In this document: positions 1-5,656 of the stretch, piece after piece
Position numbering within the stretch: the stretch's first letter is position 1
Layout: each line of letters begins with the position of its first letter
Assembly (NCBI GenBank): GCA_016875755.1
Contig: VGOX01000170.1
Location: 1 to 5,656, forward strand
Direction of reading: 5' to 3'
Source of the DNA: Chloroflexota bacterium
GTDB lineage: Bacteria > Chloroflexota > Anaerolineae > Anaerolineales > Villigracilaceae
Length of the DNA: 5,656 nucleotides
Made by a program: the position numbers and the translations under genes
The notes under the pieces: generated by a model
Told to the model about the DNA's origin: nothing
Database searches by the model: none
The model's input: the letters and a program-made list of their open reading frames with translations, nothing else

Positions 1-724
1 CATGTTTCGCGCCTTCGGTGAGTTGGAACGCCATGGGCCAGTTGTCGAACATCATGTCTACCACGTTGGTCATGCCGCCCGCGACAGCGCCCATGCAGTT
101 CCACATGTGTGAAGTGAGGATGGGCATATCAGAAGGAAGCGCGCCATAGAGGTTATTGAACAGCTCGCTCATTTTGTAATCTTTGACCTCGGTCTTGAGG
201 AATCGCCAGGGCCAGGTGGCGGTCATGTAATTGAAGAGTTGATCCAAGCCAGGCAGGGTTGGTTCGCCTGTGGTGAGCGATTCCCACACGTATTTATCGA
301 ACCAGGGATAGCGCTGCGAAATGCGCGAGTATTTGCTGTAGTTGGTATTGCACCAGTTGATCACATCCGTGCTAATGCCGGGGATGCCGAGCAGGTCGAG
401 CCAATACGGAGTGAAGCCCATCGCCTTTGCGGCAGAGACACCCGCCATGGCAATGCGATAATGACCAAATCCCATGCGGATGGTGCTGACGATGACGCCT
501 TTCTTTTTGTCCACGGGCTTGCCCGTCCCATCGCGGACAATGTTCTTCAGCCCGAAAATTTCCGAACCATACGGGTGGTCTTCAACAGTCAGGTTGAATT
601 TTTCGTTCGGGTCGTAGTTGAACTTTTTTGCCAGCATATCCTTCCACGCATCGGCGGCGCGTGACTGTCTTTCTGTAATCGGGTTGCCGTACACTTCATA
701 ACGGCCATTCTTCTTTTGAAGCAT
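1..724 (-). CDS. Predicted GT-B glycosyltransferase-like protein (MGDG synthase/MurG-like N-terminal domain), 3' part missing
   Basis: The reading frame is open from an ATG at 722-724 to the window edge, giving 241 residues without a stop. The ATG is preceded by AAGGAG (735-740) ten bases upstream, which fixes the start. Residues 1-74 form a polar N-terminal extension. Residues 76-110 look like a Rossmann beta-loop-helix-beta unit: strand GVIVST, glycine loop RMGFGHYR (83-90), helix, then strand TPYWLDL. The GxGH loop near the first strand is the hallmark of GT28/MGDG-synthase-type enzymes, where the loop lies at the lipid acceptor site. Residues 124-152, rich in Tyr and Trp, and residues 216-241 (TNVVDMMFDNWPMAF followed by a likely strand end) resemble the helical and 'VVTD...W' segments of that fold. 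The donor-binding C-terminal half is outside the window, so neither enzyme activity nor sugar can be named. The fold call is inference from motif pattern; the coding call is strong. It lies 95 bases downstream of the hydrolase, possibly as the last part of the same operon. Confidence 0.6.
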   Translation of the reverse strand, partial: MLQKKNGRYEVYGNPITERQSRAADAWKDMLAKKFNYDPNEKFNLTVEDHPYGSEIFGLKNIVRDGTGKPVDKKKGVIVSTIRMGFGHYRIAMAGVSAAKAMGFTPYWLDLLGIPGISTDVINWCNTNYSKYSRISQRYPWFDKYVWESLTTGEPTLPGLDQLFNYMTATWPWRFLKTEVKDYKMSELFNNLYGALPSDMPILTSHMWNCMGAVAGGMTNVVDMMFDNWPMAFQLTEGAKH

Positions 725-734
725 GTTGAAATTT

Positions 735-740
735 CTCCTT
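735..740 (-). promoter_or_regulatory. Ribosome binding site of the glycosyltransferase-like gene
   Basis: The minus strand reads AAGGAG, ten bases before the ATG at 724. It decides the start of this gene, whose frame is otherwise cut by the window edge, and argues against the overlapping open frame in 589-792, which has no such site. Confidence 0.7.
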
Positions 741-763
741 GAGGATGAAAATGATTGCAAAAC

Positions 764-805
764 CAGACGGTAGACCGCAGATAATTGACCACGGTCTACC
801 GTCTG
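764..805. repeat. Perfect 13-bp inverted repeat in the hydrolase-glycosyltransferase gap
   Basis: CAGACGGTAGACC (764-776) is the exact reverse complement of GGTCTACCGTCTG (793-805), separated by 16 bases. A second pairing register exists between GACCGCAG (773-780) and CTGCGGTC (803-810). Each arm is made of 7-base words close to GGTCTRC. On the minus strand the stem follows the hydrolase stop by 14 bases and is followed by GTTTTG, so it could act as a weak terminator, an mRNA 3'-end protector or an attenuator before the next gene. The long loop and short T-stretch make a strong intrinsic terminator unlikely. A dispersed intergenic repeat is an equally good reading. Confidence 0.7.
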
Positions 806-819
806 CGGTCAGATCTGTA

Positions 820-1581
820 TTACGCCAAAACTTTTCCCATGAAATTCAATGACAGGCTCGTAACCTCTTCCAACTCCGCATCGATCAAAATGGGATGGCC
901 TGATGCCTCCATCCAGTGGTGTTCCTTTACCTTGGAAGCAACACCGCGCAAGATTATATCCCCTGCCTGCGGATTTACGGTCATATCTTTCCGTCCTTGA
1001 AATACAACAATCGGCAGGGCGATATTTGGCAAAACCTTCTTTACCGCATCTTGAAACTTGAGCAATTGAACGATGCCCCTAGTTGGCAACTCGGGATGAT
1101 ATCCCTGCCAATATTCAGACATCTCCAATGCTTCACGTCTTGCATACGGCATGAAAGATGAGCCGAGATACAGTTTGATTTTGTCAACAGTGGACATGTT
1201 TAATTGGATGGCTGGCGCGTATAACAGCACGCCGCTTACTTCGGGATGGCTGGCAGCCAAATGGAGAGCGACCAAACCGCCCATCGACTCCCCACCGAGG
1301 AAAACATGCTCACAACGAGACTGCAACTGCTGATACACCTGCTCCCCGCTCGCCACCCAATCCTGCCATGTGACCTGATTCAAGTCTGCGGGCTGGGTGC
1401 CATGCCCCGCCAACAATGGACCTGCCACCGTGTACCCTTTTTCATGCAGGCGTTTCGCAATCAAACGGACTTCCGCCGTGGTGGCGGTATATCCGTGCGA
1501 GAGGAACACACCAACGAGACCCGCTTCCCAAAAGAAGGTTTCCGCTTTAAGGTGTGGATTGTGAAGCACGTACTCGTTCAT
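820..1581 (-). CDS. Alpha/beta hydrolase, carboxylesterase / monoacylglycerol lipase type
   Basis: This is a complete 253-residue serine hydrolase, the usual length for the Est30-like carboxylesterase and monoacylglycerol-lipase group. The catalytic triad can be read directly: Ser99 in the nucleophile elbow GESMGG (97-102), Asp199 in GRKDMTV, and His229 in ASGHPIL. HGYT (29-32) supplies the oxyanion-hole loop, and LLAGHG (56-61) is the conserved strand-turn after it. The stretch 125-175 forms the small cap that shapes the substrate pocket. No signal peptide is seen, so the enzyme should be cytoplasmic. Expected activity is hydrolysis of short to medium acyl esters or monoacylglycerols; the natural substrate cannot be read from sequence. 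The ATG at 1579-1581 has AAAAGGGA (1587-1594) just upstream, and the gene begins 25 bases after the MalG-type permease stop, so it is translated from the transporter mRNA. It may remove acyl groups from the imported compound, or serve lipid turnover. Confidence 0.9.
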   Translation of the reverse strand: MNEYVLHNPHLKAETFFWEAGLVGVFLSHGYTATTAEVRLIAKRLHEKGYTVAGPLLAGHGTQPADLNQVTWQDWVASGEQVYQQLQSRCEHVFLGGESMGGLVALHLAASHPEVSGVLLYAPAIQLNMSTVDKIKLYLGSSFMPYARREALEMSEYWQGYHPELPTRGIVQLLKFQDAVKKVLPNIALPIVVFQGRKDMTVNPQAGDIILRGVASKVKEHHWMEASGHPILIDAELEEVTSLSLNFMGKVLA

Positions 1582-1606
1582 AAAAATCCCTTTTCGTTCG
1601 TGAAAG

Positions 1607-2827
1607 TTAACCTTTCACACCACTGCTCGCCACACTCTCCACAAAGAAGCGCTGACCAAGAATGAACACGATCAACGGCGGGATGATGGCAATCGCTGCA
1701 CCTGCAAGAATCAGGTTCGGGGTATCCGAAGCGCGTCCACGCAGCACATTCAGGGCAAGGGTAAGAACATGATTCTTCTCATTCCCCACGTTAATAATGA
1801 CAAGAGGCCAGATGAAGGAATTCCACGCATAGAGGAACGTAAAGGTAGCTTGCGTAGCAATGGCAGGAACGCTGGCAGGCAAAATGATCTGATAGAGGAT
1901 CTGGAAACGTGAGGCACCATCCAGCAGAGCCGCTTCTTCGATCTCCTTGGGGAAGGTGATGAAATGCTGACGCATCAGGAATGTGCCATACGCTGTAAAT
2001 ATCCACGGAATGATAAGCGCCGCAAGGCGATCTGTCCAGCCGATGAGTACCATCAACTGATACAGCGGCACAATCAGCATCACAAACGGAATCATGATCG
2101 TTCCGAGATAGAAGACAAAGACCGTATCACGCCCGGGAAATTTCAGGCGGGCAAAGGCATAACCGCCTAGGATCGAGGTCATCAACTGCCCAAGGACGAC
2201 AAGGATCGTGACAAGCGCCGTATTGGTCAACGCACGGCCGAGATTATTGAGTTCGATGACTTCTGTGTAATTTTCAGGATGCCAGCCGATGCTTTCGACT
2301 GGTTCGCTCAGGCGCACATTTTGGTAGACCATGCTTTCTGGATTTTGCGGATCAATGAACTCACCGACAGTGGTCTGGCTGATCTGGATCATGGGAATCA
2401 CCTGACCATATACTTCCACATCGAAGAGTTTTTCATCCTTACCATCTATGTTAACGGTCTGCTGATTCGTGGCACCGCCCGTCGGTTTTACTTCGGTGAG
2501 GAAGCGTTCAGCCGTTGCATCAAGGTTCTCAGGCGGAGCATAGACACCGATTCGAATGTTGCTTTGAGCAAGCGCGTATTCCCTGCGCTCACGATCCACC
2601 TCTACATAGTAAAGCGGAAGCGGTTGCTCAAATCCTTCCACTTCGATCACAGCCGGGTCACGCGGAAGCATGCGCGGCGGATAGCGGAAGGTATCCGCAG
2701 GAATTTTGAACGAAGTGGACAGCATGTAGAAGAATGGGAAGAGCATGACAATCGCAAAGAATGTCAGGATGAAATAGATGAAAAAGTTACTGAGGAAAAG
2801 AACGAAGCGATAGGATTTGAGGTTCAT
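1607..2827 (-). CDS. Sugar ABC transporter permease, MalG-type (CUT1 family), with a large extracytoplasmic insertion
   Basis: This is one of two membrane subunits of a binding-protein-dependent importer. Of 406 residues, the core matches MalG-type permeases (usually about 270-300): transmembrane segments near 10-34, 200-224, 235-260, 267-288, 316-345 and 371-393. The EAA loop that docks on the ATPase is at 297-320 (EEAALLDGASRFQ, ending in ILPASVPAI). The C-terminus QRFFVESVASSGVKG is the typical MalG-family ending. The extra length is an insertion at about 61-184 between the first two membrane segments, predicted to face outside; it is polar, apparently beta-rich and contains short Pro/Gly turns. 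The start ATG (2825-2827) has AGGAG (2834-2838) at good spacing. The upstream permease stops 12 bases before, and its last bases overlap the ribosome-site region, so translation is probably coupled. The sugar specificity is set mainly by the binding protein and is not known. Confidence 0.95.
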   Translation of the reverse strand: MNLKSYRFVLFLSNFFIYFILTFFAIVMLFPFFYMLSTSFKIPADTFRYPPRMLPRDPAVIEVEGFEQPLPLYYVEVDRERREYALAQSNIRIGVYAPPENLDATAERFLTEVKPTGGATNQQTVNIDGKDEKLFDVEVYGQVIPMIQISQTTVGEFIDPQNPESMVYQNVRLSEPVESIGWHPENYTEVIELNNLGRALTNTALVTILVVLGQLMTSILGGYAFARLKFPGRDTVFVFYLGTIMIPFVMLIVPLYQLMVLIGWTDRLAALIIPWIFTAYGTFLMRQHFITFPKEIEEAALLDGASRFQILYQIILPASVPAIATQATFTFLYAWNSFIWPLVIINVGNEKNHVLTLALNVLRGRASDTPNLILAGAAIAIIPPLIVFILGQRFFVESVASSGVKG

Positions 2828-2832
2828 GTCTG

Positions 2833-2839
2833 TCTCCTC
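2833..2839 (-). promoter_or_regulatory. Ribosome binding site between the two permease genes
   Basis: The minus strand reads GAGGAGA five bases before the ATG of the MalG-type gene and directly after the TAA of the MalF-type gene. A strong site placed immediately after a stop codon is the usual design for coupled translation of two permease subunits needed in equal amounts. Confidence 0.75.
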
Positions 2840-4516
2840 TTAGTTTTCGTAAATACTGGAACTGCGCTGGCGCTGGAACTGAATCAGTGTAAGACCGAAG
2901 ATGACGATAAAGAGCACCCAAGCGATTGCAGAGGCATATCCCTGTTTGAAATTCTGGAAACCGCTGCGATATAAATATAAGACCAGGGTGATGGTGGAGT
3001 TATTCGGTCCTTCCGGTGGATTCATCAAAATAAAGACCTGTTCAAAGACCTGCATGGCTTGAATGGTGGTCGTAGAGACAACATAGAAGGTCGTTGGTGC
3101 AAGCATGGGGAGTGTGATGCCCCAAAACTTTGCCCAAGGACCAGCCCCATCCACGGTAGCCGCTTCGTATAATTCCCCGGGGATGTTTTGCAAACCCGCT
3201 AGGAAGAGTACCGTATTGAAGCCCATCGTTTGCCAGGCGGCAATGATAATGATGGCGAACAAGGCCGTATTCTCATCAGAAACCCACTGGATCTTCGGGT
3301 CTACAACGGCGAGATTGAAAAGATTATTCCAAAATTCGACGCCTAATGTAATAAAGTAGTTGATGTAGCCGATGGTTGCATTGTACAGCCATTGCCAAAC
3401 GAGAGAGATGCCCACCACTGCTGCAATACTGGGCATAAAATAGACGGCGCGATAGAACTTCATACCGGGCAGTTTACTATTGAGAACATTCGAAAGAATC
3501 AAGGCGGGGATCACACTCAGGGGAACAGCGAACAGCACATAGGTCAGGGTGTTGCGAAGCGCGAGCCAGAAGAATTTGTCGGCGGCGGCGAATAGGATTC
3601 CCCGATCTCCAAAAGTGAATCTTCCAACTTCGTCATAGACTTTGATGTCAACAACATCGCGGGCAAGTTGGTCTGGAGAGGCAAGTGTCACAAACTTAAC
3701 ATTCAAGAGGCGGGCATAATTCTCAAGTCCGACCCAATTGGGTGTCCGGATCGCGTCTGAGTCTGTGAAGGAGAAGTAGAAGGAAAGCAGCAGGGGGCCA
3801 GCAAAGAAGATCAAAAATCCAAGCAAGTTCGGGGAGAGAAAAAGCCAGCCATTGATGATCTGTTCATGACCCGTTTTAACATTCAAGGCTTGGGCAATTT
3901 CCCTGCGTGACATGGTCCAGATGGAGACGCCAAAGACCAACACCCCAATGGCATAGAGTATTCCAGAGGGTTGGGCAAGTTTGCTGAAGAAGTAGATCGC
4001 GCCATTGACCACGTCCACCTGCCACAGGAAGAGGGCCAGACCACCGAACATCACCCAGCGGCTGACGACTTTGAGGCTGCTTTCAGCAGTACTATTTTTT
4101 CGGGGAAAGTATTCCTCCAACACACCGAGGAAATAACCAAGGACGGTAATACCAAGGTAGGGAATACCCCTTCCAAAATTTTGTCCAAGCGCATCGATAC
4201 CGATAAAGACTTCACCAATGTTCAGTGCAATCACAAGACAGGCAACAAATGCAAGGTAATCCAATACGAGCGATGCCATGCGCCCGGCATGATTGCGTTT
4301 TGAGATCTGATGCGCACCGAAGGCGCTAGCCACAGACGCGACCGTTGCTGTAATGGACAGCAGAATTTTTTGCCAAAGCGGCATGTCTGCAAAATCAGCT
4401 CCCACCCACAATAGAAGCAGGGCGCTTGCAGCCAATAGAGAGAACAAGATGCGCCATACAACATGAATACGCAATATCAAATTTTTCTGAGCGTCTATCC
4501 GTGACTGAGTCGTCAT
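2840..4516 (-). CDS. Sugar ABC transporter permease, MalF-type (CUT1 family), with an extended membrane N-terminus
   Basis: This is the second membrane subunit of the importer, partner of the MalG-type protein. From the chosen ATG it has 558 residues, against about 290-320 for most single-core CUT1 permeases. The C-terminal core has membrane segments near 226-250, 320-342, 357-379, 417-441, 471-494 and 531-548, and the EAA loop at about 450-470 (YEAATVDGAGPWAKFW, then TLPML). Ahead of it, residues 19-200 contain about five or six further hydrophobic segments and no recognised motif. The first outside loop of the core is also longer than usual (about 272-311). The frame is open back to a TTG at 4558, but that codon lies in a T-run without a ribosome site; the ATG at 4514-4516 has GGAG eight bases upstream and is preferred. 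It follows the binding-protein gene after 145 bases containing two hairpins. Confidence 0.93.
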   Translation of the reverse strand: MTTQSRIDAQKNLILRIHVVWRILFSLLAASALLLLWVGADFADMPLWQKILLSITATVASVASAFGAHQISKRNHAGRMASLVLDYLAFVACLVIALNIGEVFIGIDALGQNFGRGIPYLGITVLGYFLGVLEEYFPRKNSTAESSLKVVSRWVMFGGLALFLWQVDVVNGAIYFFSKLAQPSGILYAIGVLVFGVSIWTMSRREIAQALNVKTGHEQIINGWLFLSPNLLGFLIFFAGPLLLSFYFSFTDSDAIRTPNWVGLENYARLLNVKFVTLASPDQLARDVVDIKVYDEVGRFTFGDRGILFAAADKFFWLALRNTLTYVLFAVPLSVIPALILSNVLNSKLPGMKFYRAVYFMPSIAAVVGISLVWQWLYNATIGYINYFITLGVEFWNNLFNLAVVDPKIQWVSDENTALFAIIIIAAWQTMGFNTVLFLAGLQNIPGELYEAATVDGAGPWAKFWGITLPMLAPTTFYVVSTTTIQAMQVFEQVFILMNPPEGPNNSTITLVLYLYRSGFQNFKQGYASAIAWVLFIVIFGLTLIQFQRQRSSSIYEN

Positions 4517-4524
4517 AGTCTCAT

Positions 4525-4528
4525 CTCC
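4525..4528 (-). promoter_or_regulatory. Ribosome binding site deciding the MalF-type start
   Basis: The minus strand reads CGGAGATGAGACT before the ATG at 4516, placing GGAG eight bases upstream. It supports this ATG over the in-frame TTG at 4558, which would add 14 residues. Confidence 0.65.
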
Positions 4529-4556
4529 GTGAATCGGGGCTTCAGAAAAACGATAC

Positions 4557-4593
4557 AAAAAAATCTCGAAGCTGCAAAATGGATTTGCGGCTT
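4557..4593 (-). terminator. Candidate leaky terminator/attenuator between binding protein and permease genes
   Basis: On the minus strand AAGCCGCAAA (4584-4593) pairs with TTTGCAGCTT (4569-4578) across a five-base loop, with one A-C mismatch. Five bases later comes a run of seven T (4557-4563). The mismatch, moderate GC content of the stem and the spacer before the T-run suggest partial rather than full termination. It lies 40 bases before the permease start, so read-through would give fewer permease than binding-protein transcripts. Function is inferred from structure only. Confidence 0.45.
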
Positions 4594-4615
4594 GGGGATT
4601 TCTTTGTACCTGAGA

Positions 4616-4643
4616 GTGGGGCAGGCATGTTTGCCTGCCCCAC
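4616..4643. repeat. Perfect 11-bp GC-rich hairpin downstream of the binding-protein gene
   Basis: GTGGGGCAGGC (4616-4626) and GCCTGCCCCAC (4633-4643) are exact reverse complements around a six-base loop, 18 bases after the binding-protein stop. There is no T-run after it on the minus strand, so it is not a standard intrinsic terminator. A REP-like element or a 3'-end stabiliser of the binding-protein mRNA fits better; similar hairpins after malE-type genes are known to protect the upstream message from 3' decay. It might also be one copy of a dispersed palindromic repeat in this genome. Confidence 0.75.
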
Positions 4644-4661
4644 CATAGTACAGGGTATTAC

Positions 4662-5656
4662 TTATTGATCGAAGGCTTTGTTGGCCTGGTCACAGATCGT
4701 GGCGCCAAAATCATCCACGGTGGTTGCACCAGTCAACACACCTTGAATGGCAGGTCCCATGATCTGATCGAACTCAGGCCAGGAGCCAGCCCACAGCGGA
4801 CCTTCAGCGGTGGGGTTGGCGGCGGGAGCGATGCCGTTCAAGAAAGCCTGATTGTTGGCGGGAGGCGTGAAGGTGAGGAAGGCATCAAGCGCTTCCTGGC
4901 TCACACGGCTGGGGATGTTCGCGCCGAGGGCGGAAATCTTGCCTTGGGTCTGAGCGGTGGTGAGAGCCTGAACGAGAGCCCAAGCTTCTTCAGGATGTTC
5001 GGTGTTGGCGTTGATCACATACGCGCCCCAGAACAACCAGTTACCAGGACCGTTAGGACCAGCGGGCAGTTCGACGACATCCCAGTTGAAGTCCACAGTG
5101 CGGACGCCGGGGGTAGCCCAACGGCCATTCTGGAACATGGCAACCTTACCAGCGCGGAAGGCGGGTTCGGGATCTTCACCGTACGGGGTGGCGACATCAT
5201 AGTCCTGATAGAGGGAGCGCTGGAATTCGAGACCAGCGAGGGATTCTTCGGTGTCGAGCGCGCAGGCAGCGCGGTCTTCGGTGAAGAAGCCGCCGCCGGA
5301 AGAGTTCAACCACACACCATAAGGACCCCACCAGGCGCTTGCGCCGTAACCATAGATGTCAGAGCCGAGACCACGGGTAGCTTGGGCAACTTCGAGGAAG
5401 GCGTCCCAGTCCCATTCGCCGTTGGCGGCGAGTTCGCGGGGATCAGCAGCACCAGATTCGGCGATCAAGTCCAGGTTCAGGTAGAGAGCGAAGGTGGACA
5501 CATCGCGGGGCAGACCCCAAACCGCACCGGAACCATCGCCAGAAGCGCCGGTCTCGGGGTTGTAGGTCAGGTGGAACATGGGACCTTCGTAGAAGTCGGC
5601 GGCGGTGTAGCCTTCGGTGCCTTCGGCGAGGTCAGCCACATTGAGGATCAAACCAC
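4662..5656 (-). CDS. Extracellular solute-binding protein, family 1 (sugar ABC importer), N-terminus outside the window
   Basis: 330 residues and the stop codon are visible; family members are usually about 400-450 residues, so roughly 100 residues, including the expected lipoprotein or Sec signal peptide, lie beyond the edge. Counting from the codon at 5649-5651, the family pattern is clear: VWGLPRDVSTFALYLNLDLIA (44-64, the 'GLP...lyYN.dl' core), EWDWDAFLEVA (79-89), AGKVAMFQNGRWATPG (167-182), HPEEAWALVQALT (219-231) and NIPSR (245-249). Many Trp residues (107, 108, 114, 178, 204, 207) suggest a stacking pocket for a sugar ring. The protein would capture substrate outside the membrane and deliver it to the two permeases encoded downstream. 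Residue composition is rich in Ala, Gly, Asp and Glu and low in Lys, as expected for a soluble secreted protein. The specific sugar or glycerol-phosphate-type ligand cannot be assigned. No true start is visible: the frame runs through the edge. Confidence 0.93.
   Translation of the reverse strand, partial: GLILNVADLAEGTEGYTAADFYEGPMFHLTYNPETGASGDGSGAVWGLPRDVSTFALYLNLDLIAESGAADPRELAANGEWDWDAFLEVAQATRGLGSDIYGYGASAWWGPYGVWLNSSGGGFFTEDRAACALDTEESLAGLEFQRSLYQDYDVATPYGEDPEPAFRAGKVAMFQNGRWATPGVRTVDFNWDVVELPAGPNGPGNWLFWGAYVINANTEHPEEAWALVQALTTAQTQGKISALGANIPSRVSQEALDAFLTFTPPANNQAFLNGIAPAANPTAEGPLWAGSWPEFDQIMGPAIQGVLTGATTVDDFGATICDQANKAFDQ

Noticed and set aside
239..664. Plus-strand open frame of 141 codons
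   Set aside because: Antisense shadow of the glycosyltransferase-like gene, with no motif and no ribosome site of note.
589..792. Minus-strand open frame of 67 codons overlapping the end of the window's left gene
   Set aside because: It lies in another frame over the start of the glycosyltransferase-like gene, runs through the 13-bp inverted repeat, has no family resemblance and no ribosome site.
725..819. Promoter for the glycosyltransferase-like gene in the 95-base gap
   Set aside because: No pair of -35 and -10 elements with reasonable spacing stood out on the minus strand; one may exist but cannot be supported.
1246..1665. Plus-strand open frame of 139 codons
   Set aside because: Antisense to the hydrolase, whose complete catalytic triad shows which strand is coding.
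2279..2974. Long plus-strand open frame (231 codons) across both permease genes
   Set aside because: It is antisense to two clear ABC permeases and spans their junction; its composition (many His, Arg, Glu) is that of a complement-strand shadow.
4517..4558. TTG start giving a 14-residue longer MalF-type permease
   Set aside because: The TTG falls in the T-run of a candidate terminator without a Shine-Dalgarno sequence, whereas the ATG at 4516 has GGAG at normal spacing.

Overview
All genes seen in this window lie on the minus strand, so the biological order runs from high to low coordinates. It is a bacterial sugar-type ABC importer operon followed by two lipid/carbohydrate-type enzymes: (1) the C-terminal part of a family-1 extracellular solute-binding protein (4662-5656, cut by the window edge); (2) a MalF-type permease with an unusually long membrane N-terminus (2840-4516); (3) a MalG-type permease with a large extra domain in its first outside loop (1607-2827); (4) a complete alpha/beta hydrolase of the carboxylesterase / monoacylglycerol-lipase type (820-1581); (5) the N-terminal 241 residues of a protein with a GT-B glycosyltransferase look, closest in pattern to MGDG-synthase/MurG-like enzymes (1-724, cut by the other edge).

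Genes 2, 3 and 4 are packed tightly (gaps of 12 and 25 bases) and each has a visible Shine-Dalgarno sequence, so they are almost certainly co-transcribed. The two larger gaps are the informative non-coding parts. The 145-base gap between the binding protein and the first permease holds a perfect 11-bp hairpin and then a second hairpin followed by seven T residues, a layout expected of a site that lowers permease expression relative to the binding protein. The 95-base gap between hydrolase and glycosyltransferase-like gene holds a perfect 13-bp inverted repeat built from 7-base words.

Together the genes suggest uptake of a sugar or glyco-compound from outside (binding protein plus two membrane subunits; the ATPase subunit is not in the window and is probably a shared MsmK/MalK-type protein encoded elsewhere), with an esterase/lipase and a possible glycolipid-type glycosyltransferase downstream. 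A link to glycerolipid or glycolipid metabolism is a hypothesis only.

The organism cannot be named from the sequence. Moderate GC content, canonical AGGAG ribosome sites, oversized CUT1 permeases and short palindromic intergenic repeats are compatible with a Chloroflexota (Anaerolineae-like) bacterium, but this is an impression from remembered family patterns and not a demonstrated assignment. No RNA genes, insertion sequences, CRISPR arrays or phage genes were seen. The most unusual points are the enlarged permeases and the unnamed glycosyltransferase-like protein; I do not see clear evidence of a wholly new system.
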